Both the position numbers and the translations under genes were made by a program. Below are positions 1-13,800 of a DNA stretch of 64,000 nt, in pieces (position 1 is the stretch's first letter; every line of letters starts with the position of its first letter). The notes beneath the pieces are model-generated. The model saw nothing but the letters and a program-made list of their open reading frames with translations, did no database searches and was not told the DNA's origin. This DNA comes from Apostichopus japonicus. Lineage: Eukaryota > Echinodermata > Holothuroidea > Aspidochirotida > Stichopodidae. The DNA is taken from positions 40,000,631 to 40,064,630 of the forward strand of contig NC_092568.1 in assembly GCF_037975245.1 (NCBI RefSeq), given 5' to 3'.

Positions 1-663
1 TGAGTTCATGTTTTTATGATTCTATTTGATCTAGAGGATACATACTGTTGGCCCTGAGCAACATAAGCATTGCATTTGCAATGCAAAAGTATGTGCAATA
101 TATAGCATCTTGCCCTCATCGTTAACATTTGCAGGGTTTGCCTGGACATTCTATTCTTTCTCCAAATGCCAAAATGCTCCCTCCAATTAGGATGCATATA
201 GTTTCAGTTCTGAGAGTTTCATATTTTTTCTTTAAATTAAAATGTAATTATGGAGTTTATGAATTATTGTTTAGTTTTCATTGTTGTCTTCTTAATATAT
301 TTCAATGAATGTAGACATGAATACATTTGTTTTTATTTGGATTTGTTTCTGAGGCAATTAATCTCTGCTGTACCACGACAGTACATGAACGGTTCAAGTG
401 TTATTGATTCAACAACCTACTATAATATGTGGGACACAAGTGCAACCAAGCTATATCCAGCTCTTCTCTCGTCCTTTGGATGATAGGGGCGACTACACTT
501 TCACGCTGAGACAAACTTATGACTTTTACAAACACTTCCTGCATGCTCCCAGGGCTGTTATTTTACGTCCCCATCCCATGGTCGTGATTGAAACTTGGCC
601 TTCAGCCACTTTCCCCGAATGCTGAGAGGTGGTTAACCTGTAGATAACTGAACTATTTTAAGG
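1..663. other. AT-rich intergenic sequence with a possible decayed exon
   Basis: No recognisable gene. The stretch from about 385 to 625 is less AT-rich than its surroundings. It is open in one frame to a stop at 481-483, and in the next frame from 398 to a stop at 623-625. The two frames together could be one old exon with a frameshift, but I recognise no family and see no convincing splice sites. Confidence 0.3.
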
Positions 664-1100
664 GACACAGTGAAACAGCTGGGCTTAAAATTCGGACCAC
701 ACAGTTGGCCCAGTTGGGCCCAGTGTGGGTTTCACTTGGGTCAAGCCCAATCAACTGGACCCAAAATGGGTCCCATTTGGGCCCCATGCAGTTAGCCTGA
801 TTGGGCACAGTATAGGTTCTGTGTGGGCCAAAACGATTGGGGCCCAGAATGGGTCCCAGGTGGGCCCCATACAGCTGGCCCGGTTGGTCCCCGTATGGGA
901 TTGGTTTGGGCCCCAATCAGTCTTGCCCAACTGGGACCAGTTTGGGCCACTCGTGGGCCCCAATCTGTTTGGCCCAATTGGGTCCTGTGTGGAACGGAAT
1001 GACAAATCTGAATGGGCCCCAATTGGGAAGCCCAATTGGGGCCCACTTGGCAGCCCGAGTGAAACCCAATTGGGCCCCAACTGGGCATGCTGGCTGGGAA
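664..1100. repeat. GC-rich quasi-palindromic GGGCCCAATTGGG repeat
   Basis: A sharply bounded GC-rich island in AT-rich DNA. It is made of many variants of GGGCCCA, CCCAATTGGG and TTGGGCCCC, in both orientations, at irregular 15-30 bp spacing. Because the motif is nearly its own reverse complement, all six frames stay open for long stretches and would encode Gly-Pro-Asn-Trp-rich peptides. That makes the open frames a composition effect and not genes. It is probably a simple-repeat expansion or the body of a small non-autonomous element; no terminal repeats or target duplication are visible. Confidence 0.8.
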
Positions 1101-4100
1101 ATGGTCTGTTTGCTATTTAAATTCATCATGTTTATTAGCTTTCAGCTTTATTTGTTTTGATCATCATATTTATATGACTTTGAAGGTTCAGACCACGGTA
1201 GGAAAATATGTACCTACCATGGAGGGTATGTGACCTGCTCCTGGGTGCTATTAATATGTTATTAAGCTCTTTGATAATTTGAAGAGATGAGTGTTCCGTT
1301 GACTACTAATGCTATTATTGTAGCAGGCATTGACAGAAAATCTGAGAATAATTGCACAGGCTTGGATGCTAACGTTAATGAGATTTATATTCCACCTCAT
1401 GAAAAGCTCGATCTGCATATAGATCCTGTCTACTATATTCAAACATCTATTGTCATTCTTAAAGATCAATAGTGCTTGTTTACATGCAAAACTGCAAGGA
1501 GCCTTAATTGTGTTGCTAGAGCTATGAGATCAGAACATTAGTTGTAGAATAATAAATACAAGGAGTACTATAATGAGTTGAGTGCTACAAGCACATATCA
1601 CATGACCCTCCATGGATGGTTGGTTTCCTTGCATTTCTCCTCATCGAAAATGTCAGTCCAGGTTAATGTATACACAGATGATATGAGGGTTTTCTGGTTG
1701 GTAGTTTTGGCCAGAGCATACATGCAGGTGCTACCCCCCCCCCCCTCCACCAGACCACATTGAGCCCTTGCTTACCCCAGACTTCCCCAGGTCAAAACAA
1801 TCAATTTGCTTCCTGGCTTCCTCCTGTAACACAGTAATCAGTGACCTATCTCCTTTCAGCCCCTCCCCCACCCACCTTCTGGGAAATATGGCACGATCAC
1901 TAATCACCATTTCTGTATATTATTAGCATTATAAAGTTTATGTTAGCACCTGTTAACATTCATGAACTGCTTGCTGTGAATTAACAGAAGATTATATTGA
2001 AATCTGTTAGTCCTCCCATCACAGCCCAACAGCACAGCTACACATTGTATCAATTGTCTTCTAATTCATAGATGATGGCATATAGGACTGTGTATACATA
2101 ACAGTACCCTGAACTGTTATTGCAAGAACTGCCTGCTCTATTACAGAAAAAAAAAATTACTTTTGGAACTGATCTCCAAAGGTATCAATAAACTACCAAG
2201 GTCTTGGCAATAAAAAAAGGTCAGCTATTTGACACCTGTGGTCAGCAGCATCACAGTATGGTGAGCTCTTGTGTGTACAGTCATGTATACTGTGGGTATA
2301 GCTGTGGGTATAGCTCCCATGGCAGACCTATGAAGGAATGTGTGTATACAAATAACAATGAGCAATCCATGATGCACCTGAACATTTCCCTCCTTTAACT
2401 AAAATTGCAAGAGTAAAAATCCATTATTCATTACAATGTATGATACATTGAAATAACATGAATGAAGCATTGGTAGTCATGTGGCTACATTAATAATAGA
2501 ATAATAGAAATATTTCATTATTTCTGATTATTACAATAAATATTCAGCAAAATGCAGTAACCAATTTTTACCTGCTTAAGGGTCTAGCCTCCAACCCTTT
2601 CTTGTTATTATGATCACAGTGGTAGATCAAAGAATTTGTCAATTGATCTGAATCCTGGGGAGGGGTCTAAGTGGAGGGGGTGCCCCTTACCTTTTAGAAA
2701 TGTTGTTTAGTTATGGGTGCTCAAGTGCAAACTGGTGCAATAGTTTGCAAAAACTTAACATTTTGTCATATTTCAGGCCCAGAAATAGTTCCAGACATGG
2801 AACGAATGTACATTAAGATCTTCCCTCCCTATAGCATAAACCACCATAGTCACTTGTTTTTTGCCAAAAACAGAGGAGATTTAATATCTATCTGAGTTGG
2901 TAATGCTACAATACTAAATAAACACTCCTCTGTAAAAATTCATGATTAAACACAGTGTGTACTATTTTAGTGGTCAAGACAAATTTGTCTTCACACTGGA
3001 GATGATTTCTGGTCATTCCATGACTGGTCAATTATTCAGGTGTGCTTTAAGATGAATCCTAATTGCAGTACTTGGGGTAGTTTATGCTATCAAAAAAGAA
3101 AATTATTAATGCTCAGTGAATTTAAGGACTGTTTTTCAATAAGCAGGGTTGACCTTCATGTACAGAATTCTTCAAGATATCCGATAGATAAAGTTTCCTC
3201 TTTTTCTGGACATATTTTGTCAGATGAAATTGTTCTAAATTCCTGGTGATTTTGTTTTTTTTTTTTTTTTGTAGAAGTAGGCCTATTTGCTTAGTCATTA
3301 ATTACAATAATGATCCCATCATGTGTAGTTCTATGCATCATTTGCAAATGTCTGTCTTAGTGAATGGGACGATAGGAGCGTTCAAGGCGATTACTGCTAA
3401 ATTCAACAAGCTTCTCAGACATCATCTACTTTACAACATATGGCGCCAATCAACCAGAGATAGCCTATAGCATATTTACATGTGCACTTTTGTAAAATTT
3501 GCCTAATTTCGTTCTCATTTCTTTCTAAATATTTTAGCCTCCAATGTATGTACAAAATTGTTCCTTTACAACACGGTGCAAAAATTAGGGAGGGACTAGT
3601 CACCCCTCCTCCCCTGTATACACCACTGGATCATTACATGGATTGTTAAAAGGCCAATTACTTGCCAAATAACTGCTCTCACATGTACTAAAGGAAAGTG
3701 AAGGGGAGGGGGGGGGTTTCTTTGGAAAATGGGGATATACATTAGTAGCAATAATGAAACTTAAGTGGGGCATTACAATTTAAAAGATGGCTTGAAACTG
3801 TTTGGGCCAGTAATTTTCCTTTCTGAGACATCAATTTGTCTAATTGAACCCTGATGTATAGGAAAACAATATACAGGCAATTTACAGCACACTTACATTT
3901 TGGGGCAATATATTAATGTGATGAGCATTTTATCAAGGCCCTAATGCTTAAAAACAAGTTTGAACTGTCTAATTAAATAATTCATGTTAATTTTTGTCTA
4001 AGGATGCTTTATGATATTCAATTAAAAATCTCTAATTCCCCAGGCTGCATTCAATGTAGGACTTCATGCTGGGAAAGCCTATATTTATGAATTCTCTCTA

Positions 4101-4751
4101 ATTGTAGTAGTAGCTGATTGTAATTGACACTGGACACAATGTGGTTTCTCGATGATTGAACAATGGCTCCCTGCATTTCATAGTGTAATTTGCTACAGTT
4201 TAAATGTCTGTTGAGGGTTTATGAATTTTATCTACCAAAGAAAAATATGCAACCCAGATTCTTTTTTTAAATTTTATGGGTTCTATCTACGTGGCCATGA
4301 TTCTAGACCATTCCTAGAGCACATACATGATGTTAACCTTACAATGCAATGCAGCCCAGGGAAGGCGGTTATGGCGGTAATCCGCTAGGAATTTTGTGAA
4401 ACTGGAGACTATTAAAAAATCCAGACATTGTGAAGCCTGTGTCCTGTGGCAGGTTCCACTACCCTATCCCCTAAAGAAAACTGTGTGCCCCAACATTTTT
4501 TAATTAGTTGGCTTCTACAACTATTCTGGACAATTTGCAATAAAAATCTTTTATTTACTGTCAGTAAATACGAGAATCACATCTTGTCAATTCAACAGTT
4601 TTCTACAAATTGTTCAATTGTTCATCTCTTTCCAAAGAAGCATTTAAACATTGTTTGGCAAATGTTGCTCACTTCTTTCGAAGTGAAAAATTTCTGGAAA
4701 ATGTTACATTGGTCATGTCTTTCCAAAATGTCAAGTTGCCAAGTTACACAC
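1101..4751. other. AT-rich intergenic DNA, no gene seen
   Basis: No open frame here has family resemblance, codon bias or consistent splice sites. It holds simple tracts such as a C run at about 1734-1745, a T run at about 3250-3270 and a G run near 3705-3716. Short frames of 60-118 codons exist (for example 4446-4802) but look like chance. Confidence 0.5.
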
Positions 4752-4796
4752 AACTCGGCGTCTCGACAAAATTTGAGTTTGTCGAGATATCGAGTT
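4752..4796. repeat. Hairpin at the left satellite edge
   Basis: TCTCGACAAA (4761-4770) and TTTGTCGAGA (4778-4787) form a perfect 10-bp stem with a 7-nt loop. Outside a 3/3 internal loop, AACTCG (4752-4757) pairs with CGAGTT (4791-4796). The first satellite sequence starts only ten bases later. A degenerate relative of the same motif recurs at about 60.1 kb, close to diverged satellite units, so it may be a repeat that travels with this satellite. Confidence 0.8.
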
Positions 4797-4805
4797 ACGT
4801 AAAGC

Positions 4806-7800
4806 AGGTTGTGGAAAATTTGAAGTGCCTCCTCAAGTTAACAAGTTTGAAGTACTATTTTAACTTTGGAGTCCTTGCATGTGATAATCGGAAATGAAAA
4901 ATCAAGTAACTTGCTATGACTGAGCTCAAATATGTGTTTCTTATAGTTAACAAATCCATCAACTAAACTTTTCCAACTTCAACTTCTAATTTTAGAGACA
5001 AAACTAGGAAAAGTCACATTTATCGTGATATACGGTACAATTTGGGGTACTGTTTTCAGTTTTGAGTACTAGGTTGTGGAAAATTTGAAGTGCCTCCTCA
5101 AGTTAACTGCTAAGTCTGAGCTCAAACATTTCTTTTGTATTGAAAACAAGTCTTTGAACAAAATTTTTCCAACTTTGACATCATATTTCAGACAAGAAAC
5201 TATTGCACTTTATAAACCGTAACTTGTGCTATACAGTACAGTGTATAGGGGTACTGCATTTTATTTTGAAGTACTATTTTAACTTAGGAGTCCTTGCATG
5301 TGATAATCGGAAATGAAAAATCAAGTAACTTGCTATGAATGAGCTCAAATATGTGTTTCTTATAGTTAACAAATCCATCAACTAAACTTTTCCAACTTCA
5401 ACTTCTAATTTTAGAGACAAAACTAGGAAAAGTCACATTTATCGTGATATACGGTACAATTTGGGGTACTGTTTTCAGTTTTGAGTACTAGGTTGTGGAA
5501 AATTTGAAGTGGCTCCTCAAGTTAACTGCCAAGTATGAGCTCAAACATTTGTTTTGTATTGAAAACAAGTCTTTGAACAAAATCTTTCCAACTTTGACAT
5601 CATATTTCAGACAAGAAACTATTGCACTTTATAAACCGTAACTTGTGCTATACAGTACAGTGTATGGGGGTACTGCATTTTATTTTGAAGTACTATTTTA
5701 ACTTTGGAGTCCTTGCATGTGATAATCGGAAATGAAAAATCAAGTAACTTGCTATGACTGAGCTCAAATATGTGTTTCTTATAGTTAACAAATCCATCAA
5801 CTAAACTTTACCAACTTCAACTTCTAATTTTAGAGACAAAACTAGGAAAAGTCACATTTATCGTGATATACGGTACAATTTGGGGTACTGTTTTCAGTTT
5901 TGAGTACTAGGTTGTGGAAAATTTGAAGTGCCTCCTCAAGTTAACTGCTAAGTCTGAGCTCAAACATTTGTTTTGTATTGTACACAAGTCTTTGAACAAA
6001 ATTTTTCCAACTTTGACTTCATATTTCAGACAAGAAACTATTGCACTTTATACACCGTAACTTGTGCTATACAGTACAGTGTATGGGGGTACTGCATTTT
6101 ATTTTGAAGTACTATTTTAACTTTGGAGCCTTGCATGTGATAATCGGAAATGAAAAATCAAGTAACTTGCTATGACTGAGCTCAAATATGTGTTTCTTAT
6201 AGTTAACAAATCCATCAACTAAACTTTTCCAACTTCAACTTCTAATTTTAGAGACAAAACTAGGAAAAGTCACATTTATAGTGATATACGGTACAATTTG
6301 GGGTACTGTTTTCAGTTTTGAGTACTAGGTTGTGGAAAATTTGAAGTGCCTCCTCAAGTTAACTGCTAAGTCTGAGCTCAAACAATTGTTTTGTATTGAA
6401 AACAAGTCTTTGAACAAAATTTTTCCAACTTTGACATCATATTTCAGACAAGAAACTATTGCACTTTATATACCATAACTTGTGCTATACAGTACAGTGT
6501 AGGGGGTACTGCATTTTATTTTGAAGTACTATTTTAACTTTGGAGTCCTTGCATGTGATAATCGGAAATGAAAAATCAAGTAACTTGCTATGACTGAGCT
6601 CAAATATGTGTTTCTTATAGTTAACAAATCCATCAACTAAACTTTTCCAACTTCAGCTTCTAATTCTAGAGACAAAACTAGGAAATGTCACATTTATCGT
6701 GATATACGGTACAATTTGGGGTACTGTTGTCAGTTTTGAGTACTAGGTTGTGGAAAATTTGAAGTGCCTCCTCGAGTTAACTGCTAAGTCTGAGCTCAAA
6801 CATTTGTTTTGTATTGAAAACAAGTCTTTGAACAAAATTTTCCAACTTTGACATCATATTTCAGACAAGAAACTATTGCACTTTATAAACCGTAACTTGT
6901 GCTATACAGTACAGTGTATGGGGGTACTGCATTTTATTTTGAAGTACTATTTTAACTTTGGAGTCCTTGCATGTGATAATCGGAAATGAAAAATCAAGTA
7001 ACTTGCTATGACTGAGCTCAAATATGTGTTTCTTATAGTTAACAAATCCATCAACTAAACTTTTCCAACTTCAACTTCTAATTTTAGAGACAAAACTAGG
7101 AAAAGTCACATTTATCGTGATATACGGTACAATTTGGGGTACTGTTTTCAGTTTTGAGTACTAGGTTGTGGAAAATTTGAAGTGCCTCCTCAAGTTAACT
7201 GCTAAGTCTGAGCTCAAACAATTGTTTTGTATTGAAAACAAGTCTTTGAACAAAATTTTCCAACTTTGACTTCATATTTCAGACAAGAAACTATTGCACT
7301 TTATATACCGTAACTTGTGCTATACAGTACAGTGTATGGGGGTACTGCATTTTATTTTGAAGTACTATTTTAACTTCGCAGTCCTTGCATGTGATAATCG
7401 GAAATGAAAAATCAAGTAACTTGCTATGACTGAGCTCAAATATGTGTTTCTTATAGTTAACAAATCCATCAACTAAACTTTTCCAACTTCAACTTCTAAT
7501 TTTAGAGACAAAACTAGGAAAAGTCACATTTATCGTGATATACGGTACAATTTGGGGTACTGTTTTAAGTTTTGAGTACTAGGTTGTGGAAAATTTGAAG
7601 TGGCTCCTCAAGTTAACTGCCAAGTATGAGCTCAAACATTTGTTTTGTATTGTACACAAGTCTTTGAACGAAATTTTTCCAACTTTGACTTCATATTTCA
7701 GACAAGAAACTATTGCACTTTATATACCGTAACTTGTGCTATACAGTACAGTGTATGGGGGTACTGCATTTTATTTTGAAGTACTATTTTAACTTTGGAG

Positions 7801-10800
7801 TCCTTGCATGTGATAATTGGAAGTGAAAAATCAAGTAACTTGCTATGACTGAGCTCAAATATGTGTTTCTTATAGTTAACAAATCCATCAACTAAACTTT
7901 TCCAACTTCAACTTCTAATTTTAGAGACAAAACTAGGAAAAGTCACATTTATCGTGATATACGGTACAATTTGGGGTACTGTTTTCAGTTTTGAGTACTA
8001 GGTTGTGGAAAATTTGAAGTGGCTCCTCAAGTTAACTGCTAAGTCTGAGCTCAAACATTTCTTTTGTATTGAAAACAAGTCTTTGAACAAAATTTTTCCA
8101 ACTTTGACATCATATTTCAGACAAGAAACTATTGCACTTTATAAACCGTAACTTGTGCTATACAGTACAGTGTATGGGGGTACTGCATTTTATTTTGAAG
8201 TACTATTTTGACTTTGGAGTCCTTGCATGTGATAATTGGAAATGAAAAATCAAGTAACCTGCTATGACTGAGCTCAAATATGTGTTTCTTATAGTTAACA
8301 AATCCATCAACTAAACTTTTCCAACTTCAACTTCTAATTTTAGAGACAAGACTAGGAAAAGTCACATTTATCGTGATATACGGTACAATTTGGGGTACTG
8401 TTGTCAGTTTTGAGTATTAGGTTGTGGAAAATTTGAAGTGCCTCCTCAAGTTAACTGCTAAGTCTGAGCTCAAACAATTGTTTTGTATTGAAAACAAGTC
8501 TTTGAACAAAATTTTCCAACTTTGACATCATATTTCAGACAAGAAACTATTGCACTATATACAGTAACTTGTGCTATGCAGTACAGTGTATGGGAGTACT
8601 GCATTTTATTTTGAAGTTCTATTTTAATTTTGGAGTCCTTGCATGTGATAATCGGAAATGAAAAATCAAGTAACTTGCTATGACTGAGCTCAAATATGTG
8701 TTTCTTATAGTTAACAAATCCATCAACTAAACTTTTCCAACTTCAACTTCTAATTTTAGAGACAAAACTAGGAAAAGTCACATTTATCGTGATATACGGT
8801 ACAATTTGGGGTACTGTTTTCAGTTTTGAGTACTAGGTTGTGGAAAATTTGAAGTGCCTCCTCAAGTTAACTGCTAAGTCTGAGCTCAGACATTTCTTTT
8901 GTATTGTACACAAGTCTTTGAACAAAATTTTTCCAACTTTGACTTCATATTTCAGACAAGAAACTATTGCACTTTATAAACCGTAACTTGTGCTATACAG
9001 TACAGTGTATGGGGGTACTGCATTTTATTTTGAAGTACTATTTTAACTTTGGAGTCCTTGCATGTGATAATCGGAAATGAAAAATCAAGTAACTTGCTAT
9101 GACTGAGCTCAAATATGTGTTTCTTATAGTTAACAAATCCATCAACTAAACTTTTCCAACTTCAACTTCTAATTTTAGAGACAAAACTAGGAAAAGTCAC
9201 ATTTATCGTGATATACGGTACAAATTGGGGTACTGTTTTCAGTTTTGAGTACTAGGTTGTGGAAAATTTGAAGTGCCTCCTCAAGTTAACTGCTAAGTCT
9301 GAGCTCAAACATTTCTTTTCTATTGAAAACAAGTCTTTGAACAAAATTTTTCCAACTTTGACATCATATTTCAGACAAGAAACTATTGCACTTTATAAAC
9401 CGTAACTTGTGCTATACAGTACAGTGTATGGGGGTACTGCATTTTATTTTGAAGTACTATTTTAACTTTGGAGTCCTTGCATGTGATAATCGGAAATGAA
9501 AAATCAAGTAACTTGCTATGAATGAGCTCAAATATGTGTTTCTTATAGTTAACAAATCCATCAACTAAACTTTTCCAACTTCAACTTCTAATTTTAGAGA
9601 CAAAACTAGGAAAAGTCACATTTATCGTGATATACGGTACAATTTGGGGTACTGTTTTCAGTTTTGAGTATTAGGTTGTGGAAAATTTGAAGTGCCTCCT
9701 CAAGTTAACTGCTAAGTCTGAGCTCAAACAATTGTTTTGTATTGTACACAAGTCTTTGAACAAAATTTTCCAACTTTGACATCATATTTCAGACAAGAAA
9801 CTATTGCACTATATACCGTAACTTGTGCTATGCAGTAAAGTGTATGGGGGTACTGCATTTTATTTTGAAGTACTATTTTAACTTTGGAGTCCTTGCATGT
9901 GATAATCGGAAATGAAAAATCAAGTAACTTGCTATGACTGAGCTCAAATATGTGTTTCTTATAGTTAACAAATCCATCAACTAAACTTTTCCAACTTCAA
10001 CTTCTAATTTTAGAGACAAAACTAGGAAAAGTCACATTGATCGTGATATACGATACAATTTGGGGTACTGTTTTCAGTTTTGAGTACTAGGTTGTGGAAA
10101 ATTTGAAGTGCCTCCTCAAGTTAACTGCTAAGTCTGAGCTCAAACAATTGTTTTGTATTTTACACAAGTGTTTGAACAAAATTTTCCATCTTTGACTTCA
10201 TATTTCAGACAAGAAACTATTGCACTTTATATACCGTAACTTGTGCTATACAGTACAGTGTATGGGGGTACTGCATTTTATTTTGAAGTACTATTTTAAC
10301 TTTGGAGTCCTTGCATGTGATAATTGGAAATGAAAAATCAAGTAACTTGCTATGACTGAGCTCAAATATGTGTTTCTTATAGTTAACAAATCCATCAACT
10401 AAACTTTTCCAACTTCAACTTCTAATTTTAGAGACAAAACTAGGAAAAGTCACATTTATCGTGATATACGGTACAATTTGGGGTACTGTTTTCAGTTTTG
10501 AGTACTAGGTTGTGGAAAATTTGAAGTGCCTCCTCAAGTTAACTGCTAAGTCTGAGCTCAAACATTTGTTTTGTATTGAAAACAAGTCTTTGAACAAAAT
10601 TTTTCCAACTTTGACATCATATTTCAGACAAGAAACTATTGCACTTTATATACCGTAACTTGTGCTATACAGAACAGTGTATGGGGTACTGCATTTGATT
10701 TTGAAGTACTATTTTAACTTTGGAGTCCTTGCATGTGATAATCGGAAATGAAAAATCAAGTAACTTGCTATGACTGAGCTCAAATATGTGTTTCTTATAG

Positions 10801-13800
10801 TTAACAAATCCATCAACTAAACTTTTCCAACTTCAACTTCTAATTTTAGAGACAAAACTAGGAAAAGTCACATTTATCGTGATATACGGTACAATTTGGG
10901 GTACTGTTTTCAGTTTTGAGTACTAGGTTGTGGAAAATTTGAAATGGCTCCTCAAGTTAACTGCCAAGTATGAGCTCAAACATTTGTTTTGTATTGAAAA
11001 CAAGTCTTTGAACAAAAGTTTTCCAACTTTGACATTATATTTCAGACAAGAAACTATTGCACTTTATAAACCGTAACTTGTGCTATACAGTACAGTGTAT
11101 GGGGGTACTGCATTTTATTTTGAAGTACTATTTTGACTTTGGAGTCCTTGCATGTGATAATCGGAAATGAAAAATCAAGTAACTTGCTATGACTGAGCTC
11201 AAATATGTGTTTCTTATAGTTAACAAATCCATCAACTAAACTTTTCCAACTTCAACTTCTAATTTTAGAGACAAAACTAGGAAAAGTCACATTTATCGTG
11301 ATATACGGTACAATTTGGGGTACTGTTTTCAGTTTTGAGTACTAGGTTGTGGAAAATTTGAAGTGGCTCCTCAAGTTAACTGCCAAGTATGAGCTCAAAC
11401 ATTTGTTTTGTATTGTACACAAGTCTTTGAACAAAATTTTTCCAACTTTGACTTCATATTTCAGACAAGAAACTATTGCACTTTATATACCGTAACTTGT
11501 GCTATACAGTACAGTGTATGGGGGTACTGCATTTTATTTTGAAGTACTATTTTAACTTTGGAGCTTTGCATGTGATAATCGGAAATGAAAAATCAAGTAA
11601 CTTGCTATGACTGAGCTCAAATATGTGTTTCTTATAGTTAACAAATCCATCAACTAAACTTTTCCAACTTCAACTTCTAATTTTAGAGACAAAACTAGGA
11701 AAAGTCACATTTATCGTGATATACGGTACAATTTGGGGTACTGTTTTCAGTTTTGAGTACTAGGTTGTGGAAAATTTGAAGTGGCTCCTCAAGTTAACTG
11801 CCAAGTATGAGCTCAAACATTTGTTTTGTATTGTACACAAGTCTTTGAACAAAATTTTTCCAACTTTGACTTCATATTTCAGACAAGAAACTATTGCACT
11901 TTATATACCGTAACTTGTGCTATACAGTACAGTGTATGGGGGTACTGCATTTTATTTTGAAGTACTATTTTAACTTTGGAGCCTTGCATGTGATAATCGG
12001 AAATGAAAAATCAAGTAACTTGCTATGACTGAGCTCAAATATGTGTTTCTTATAGTTAACAAATCCATCAACTAAACTTTTCCAACTTCAACTTCTAATT
12101 TTAGAGACAAAACTAGGAAAAGTCACATTTATCGTGATATACGGTAAAATTTGGGGTACTGTTTTCAGTTTTGAGTACTAGGTTGTGGAAAATTTGAAGT
12201 GCCTCCTCAAGTTAACTGCTAAGTCTGAGCTCAAACAATTGTTTTGTATTGTACACAAGTCTTTGAACAAAATTTTCGAACTTTGACTTCATATTTCAGA
12301 CAAGAAACTATTGCACTATACACCGTAACTTGTGCTATACAGTACAGTGTATGGGGGTACTGCATTTTATTTTGAAGTTCTATTTTAAATTTGGAGTCCT
12401 TGCATGTGATAATCCGAATTGAGAAATCAAGTAACTTGCTATGACTGAGCTCAAATATGTGTTTCTTATAGTTAACAAATCCATCAACTAAACTTTTCCA
12501 ACTTCAACTTCTAATTTTAGAGACAAAACTAGGAAAAGTCACATTTATCGTGATATACGGTACAATTTGGGGTACTGTTTTCAGTTTTGAGTACTAGGTT
12601 GTGGAAAATTTGAAGTGGCTCCTCAAGTTAACTGCCAAGTATGAGCTCAAACATTTGTTTTGTATTGTACACAAGTCTTTGAACAAAATTTTTCCAACTT
12701 TGACTTCATATTTCAGACAAGAAACTATTGCACTATAGACCGTAACTTGTGCTATACAGTACAGTATATGGGGGTACTGCATTTTATTTTGAAGTTCTAT
12801 TTTAACTTTGGAGTCATTGCATGTGATAATCGGAAATGAAAAATCAAGTAACTTGCTATGACTGAGCTCAAATATGTGTTTCTTATAGTTAACAAATCCA
12901 TCAACTAAACTTTTCCAACTTCAACTTCTAATTTTAGAGACAAAACTAGGAAAAGTCACATTTATCGTGATATACGGTACAATTTGGGGTACTGTTTTCA
13001 GTTTTGAGTATTAGGTTGTGGAAAATTTGAAGTGCCTCCTCAAGTTAACTGCTAAGTCTGAGCTCAAACAATTGTTTTGTATTGTACACAAGTCTTTGAA
13101 CAAAATTTTCCAACTTTGACATCATATTTCAGACAAGAAACTATTGCACTATATACCGTAACTTGTGCTATGCAGTACAGTGTATGGGGGTACTGCATTT
13201 TATATTGAAGTACTATTTTAACTTTGGAGTCCTTGCATGTGATAATCGGAAATGAAAAATCAAGTAACTTGCTATGACTGAGCTCAAATATGTGTTTCTT
13301 ATAGTTAACAAATCCATCAACTAAACTTTTCCAACTTCAACTTCTAATTTTAGAGACAAAACTAGGAAAAGTCACATTTATCGTGATATACGGTACAATT
13401 TGGGGTACTGTTTTCAGTTTTGAGTACTAGGTTGTGGAAAATTTGAAGTGCCTCCTCAAGTTAACTGCTAAGTCTGAGCTCAAACATTTGTTTTGTATTG
13501 TACACAAGTCTTTGAACAAAATTTTTCCAACTTTGACTTCATATTTCAGACAAGAAACTATTGCACTATAGACCGTAACTTGTGCTATACAGTACAGTAT
13601 ATGGGGGTACTGCATTTTATTTTGAAGTTCTATTTTAACTTTGGAGTCCTTGCATGTGATAATCGGAAATGAAAAATCAAGTAACTTGCTATGACTGAGC
13701 TCAAATATGTGTTTCTTATAGTTAACAAATCCATCAACTAAACTTTTCCAACTTCAACTTCTAATTTTAGAGACAAAACTAGGAAAAGTCACATTTATCG

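Noticed and set aside
653-1160. Many overlapping frames of 70-131 codons on both strands (GPNWAPFG-like)
   Set aside because: They result from the GC-rich, self-complementary repeat; frames on both strands give the same kind of peptide.
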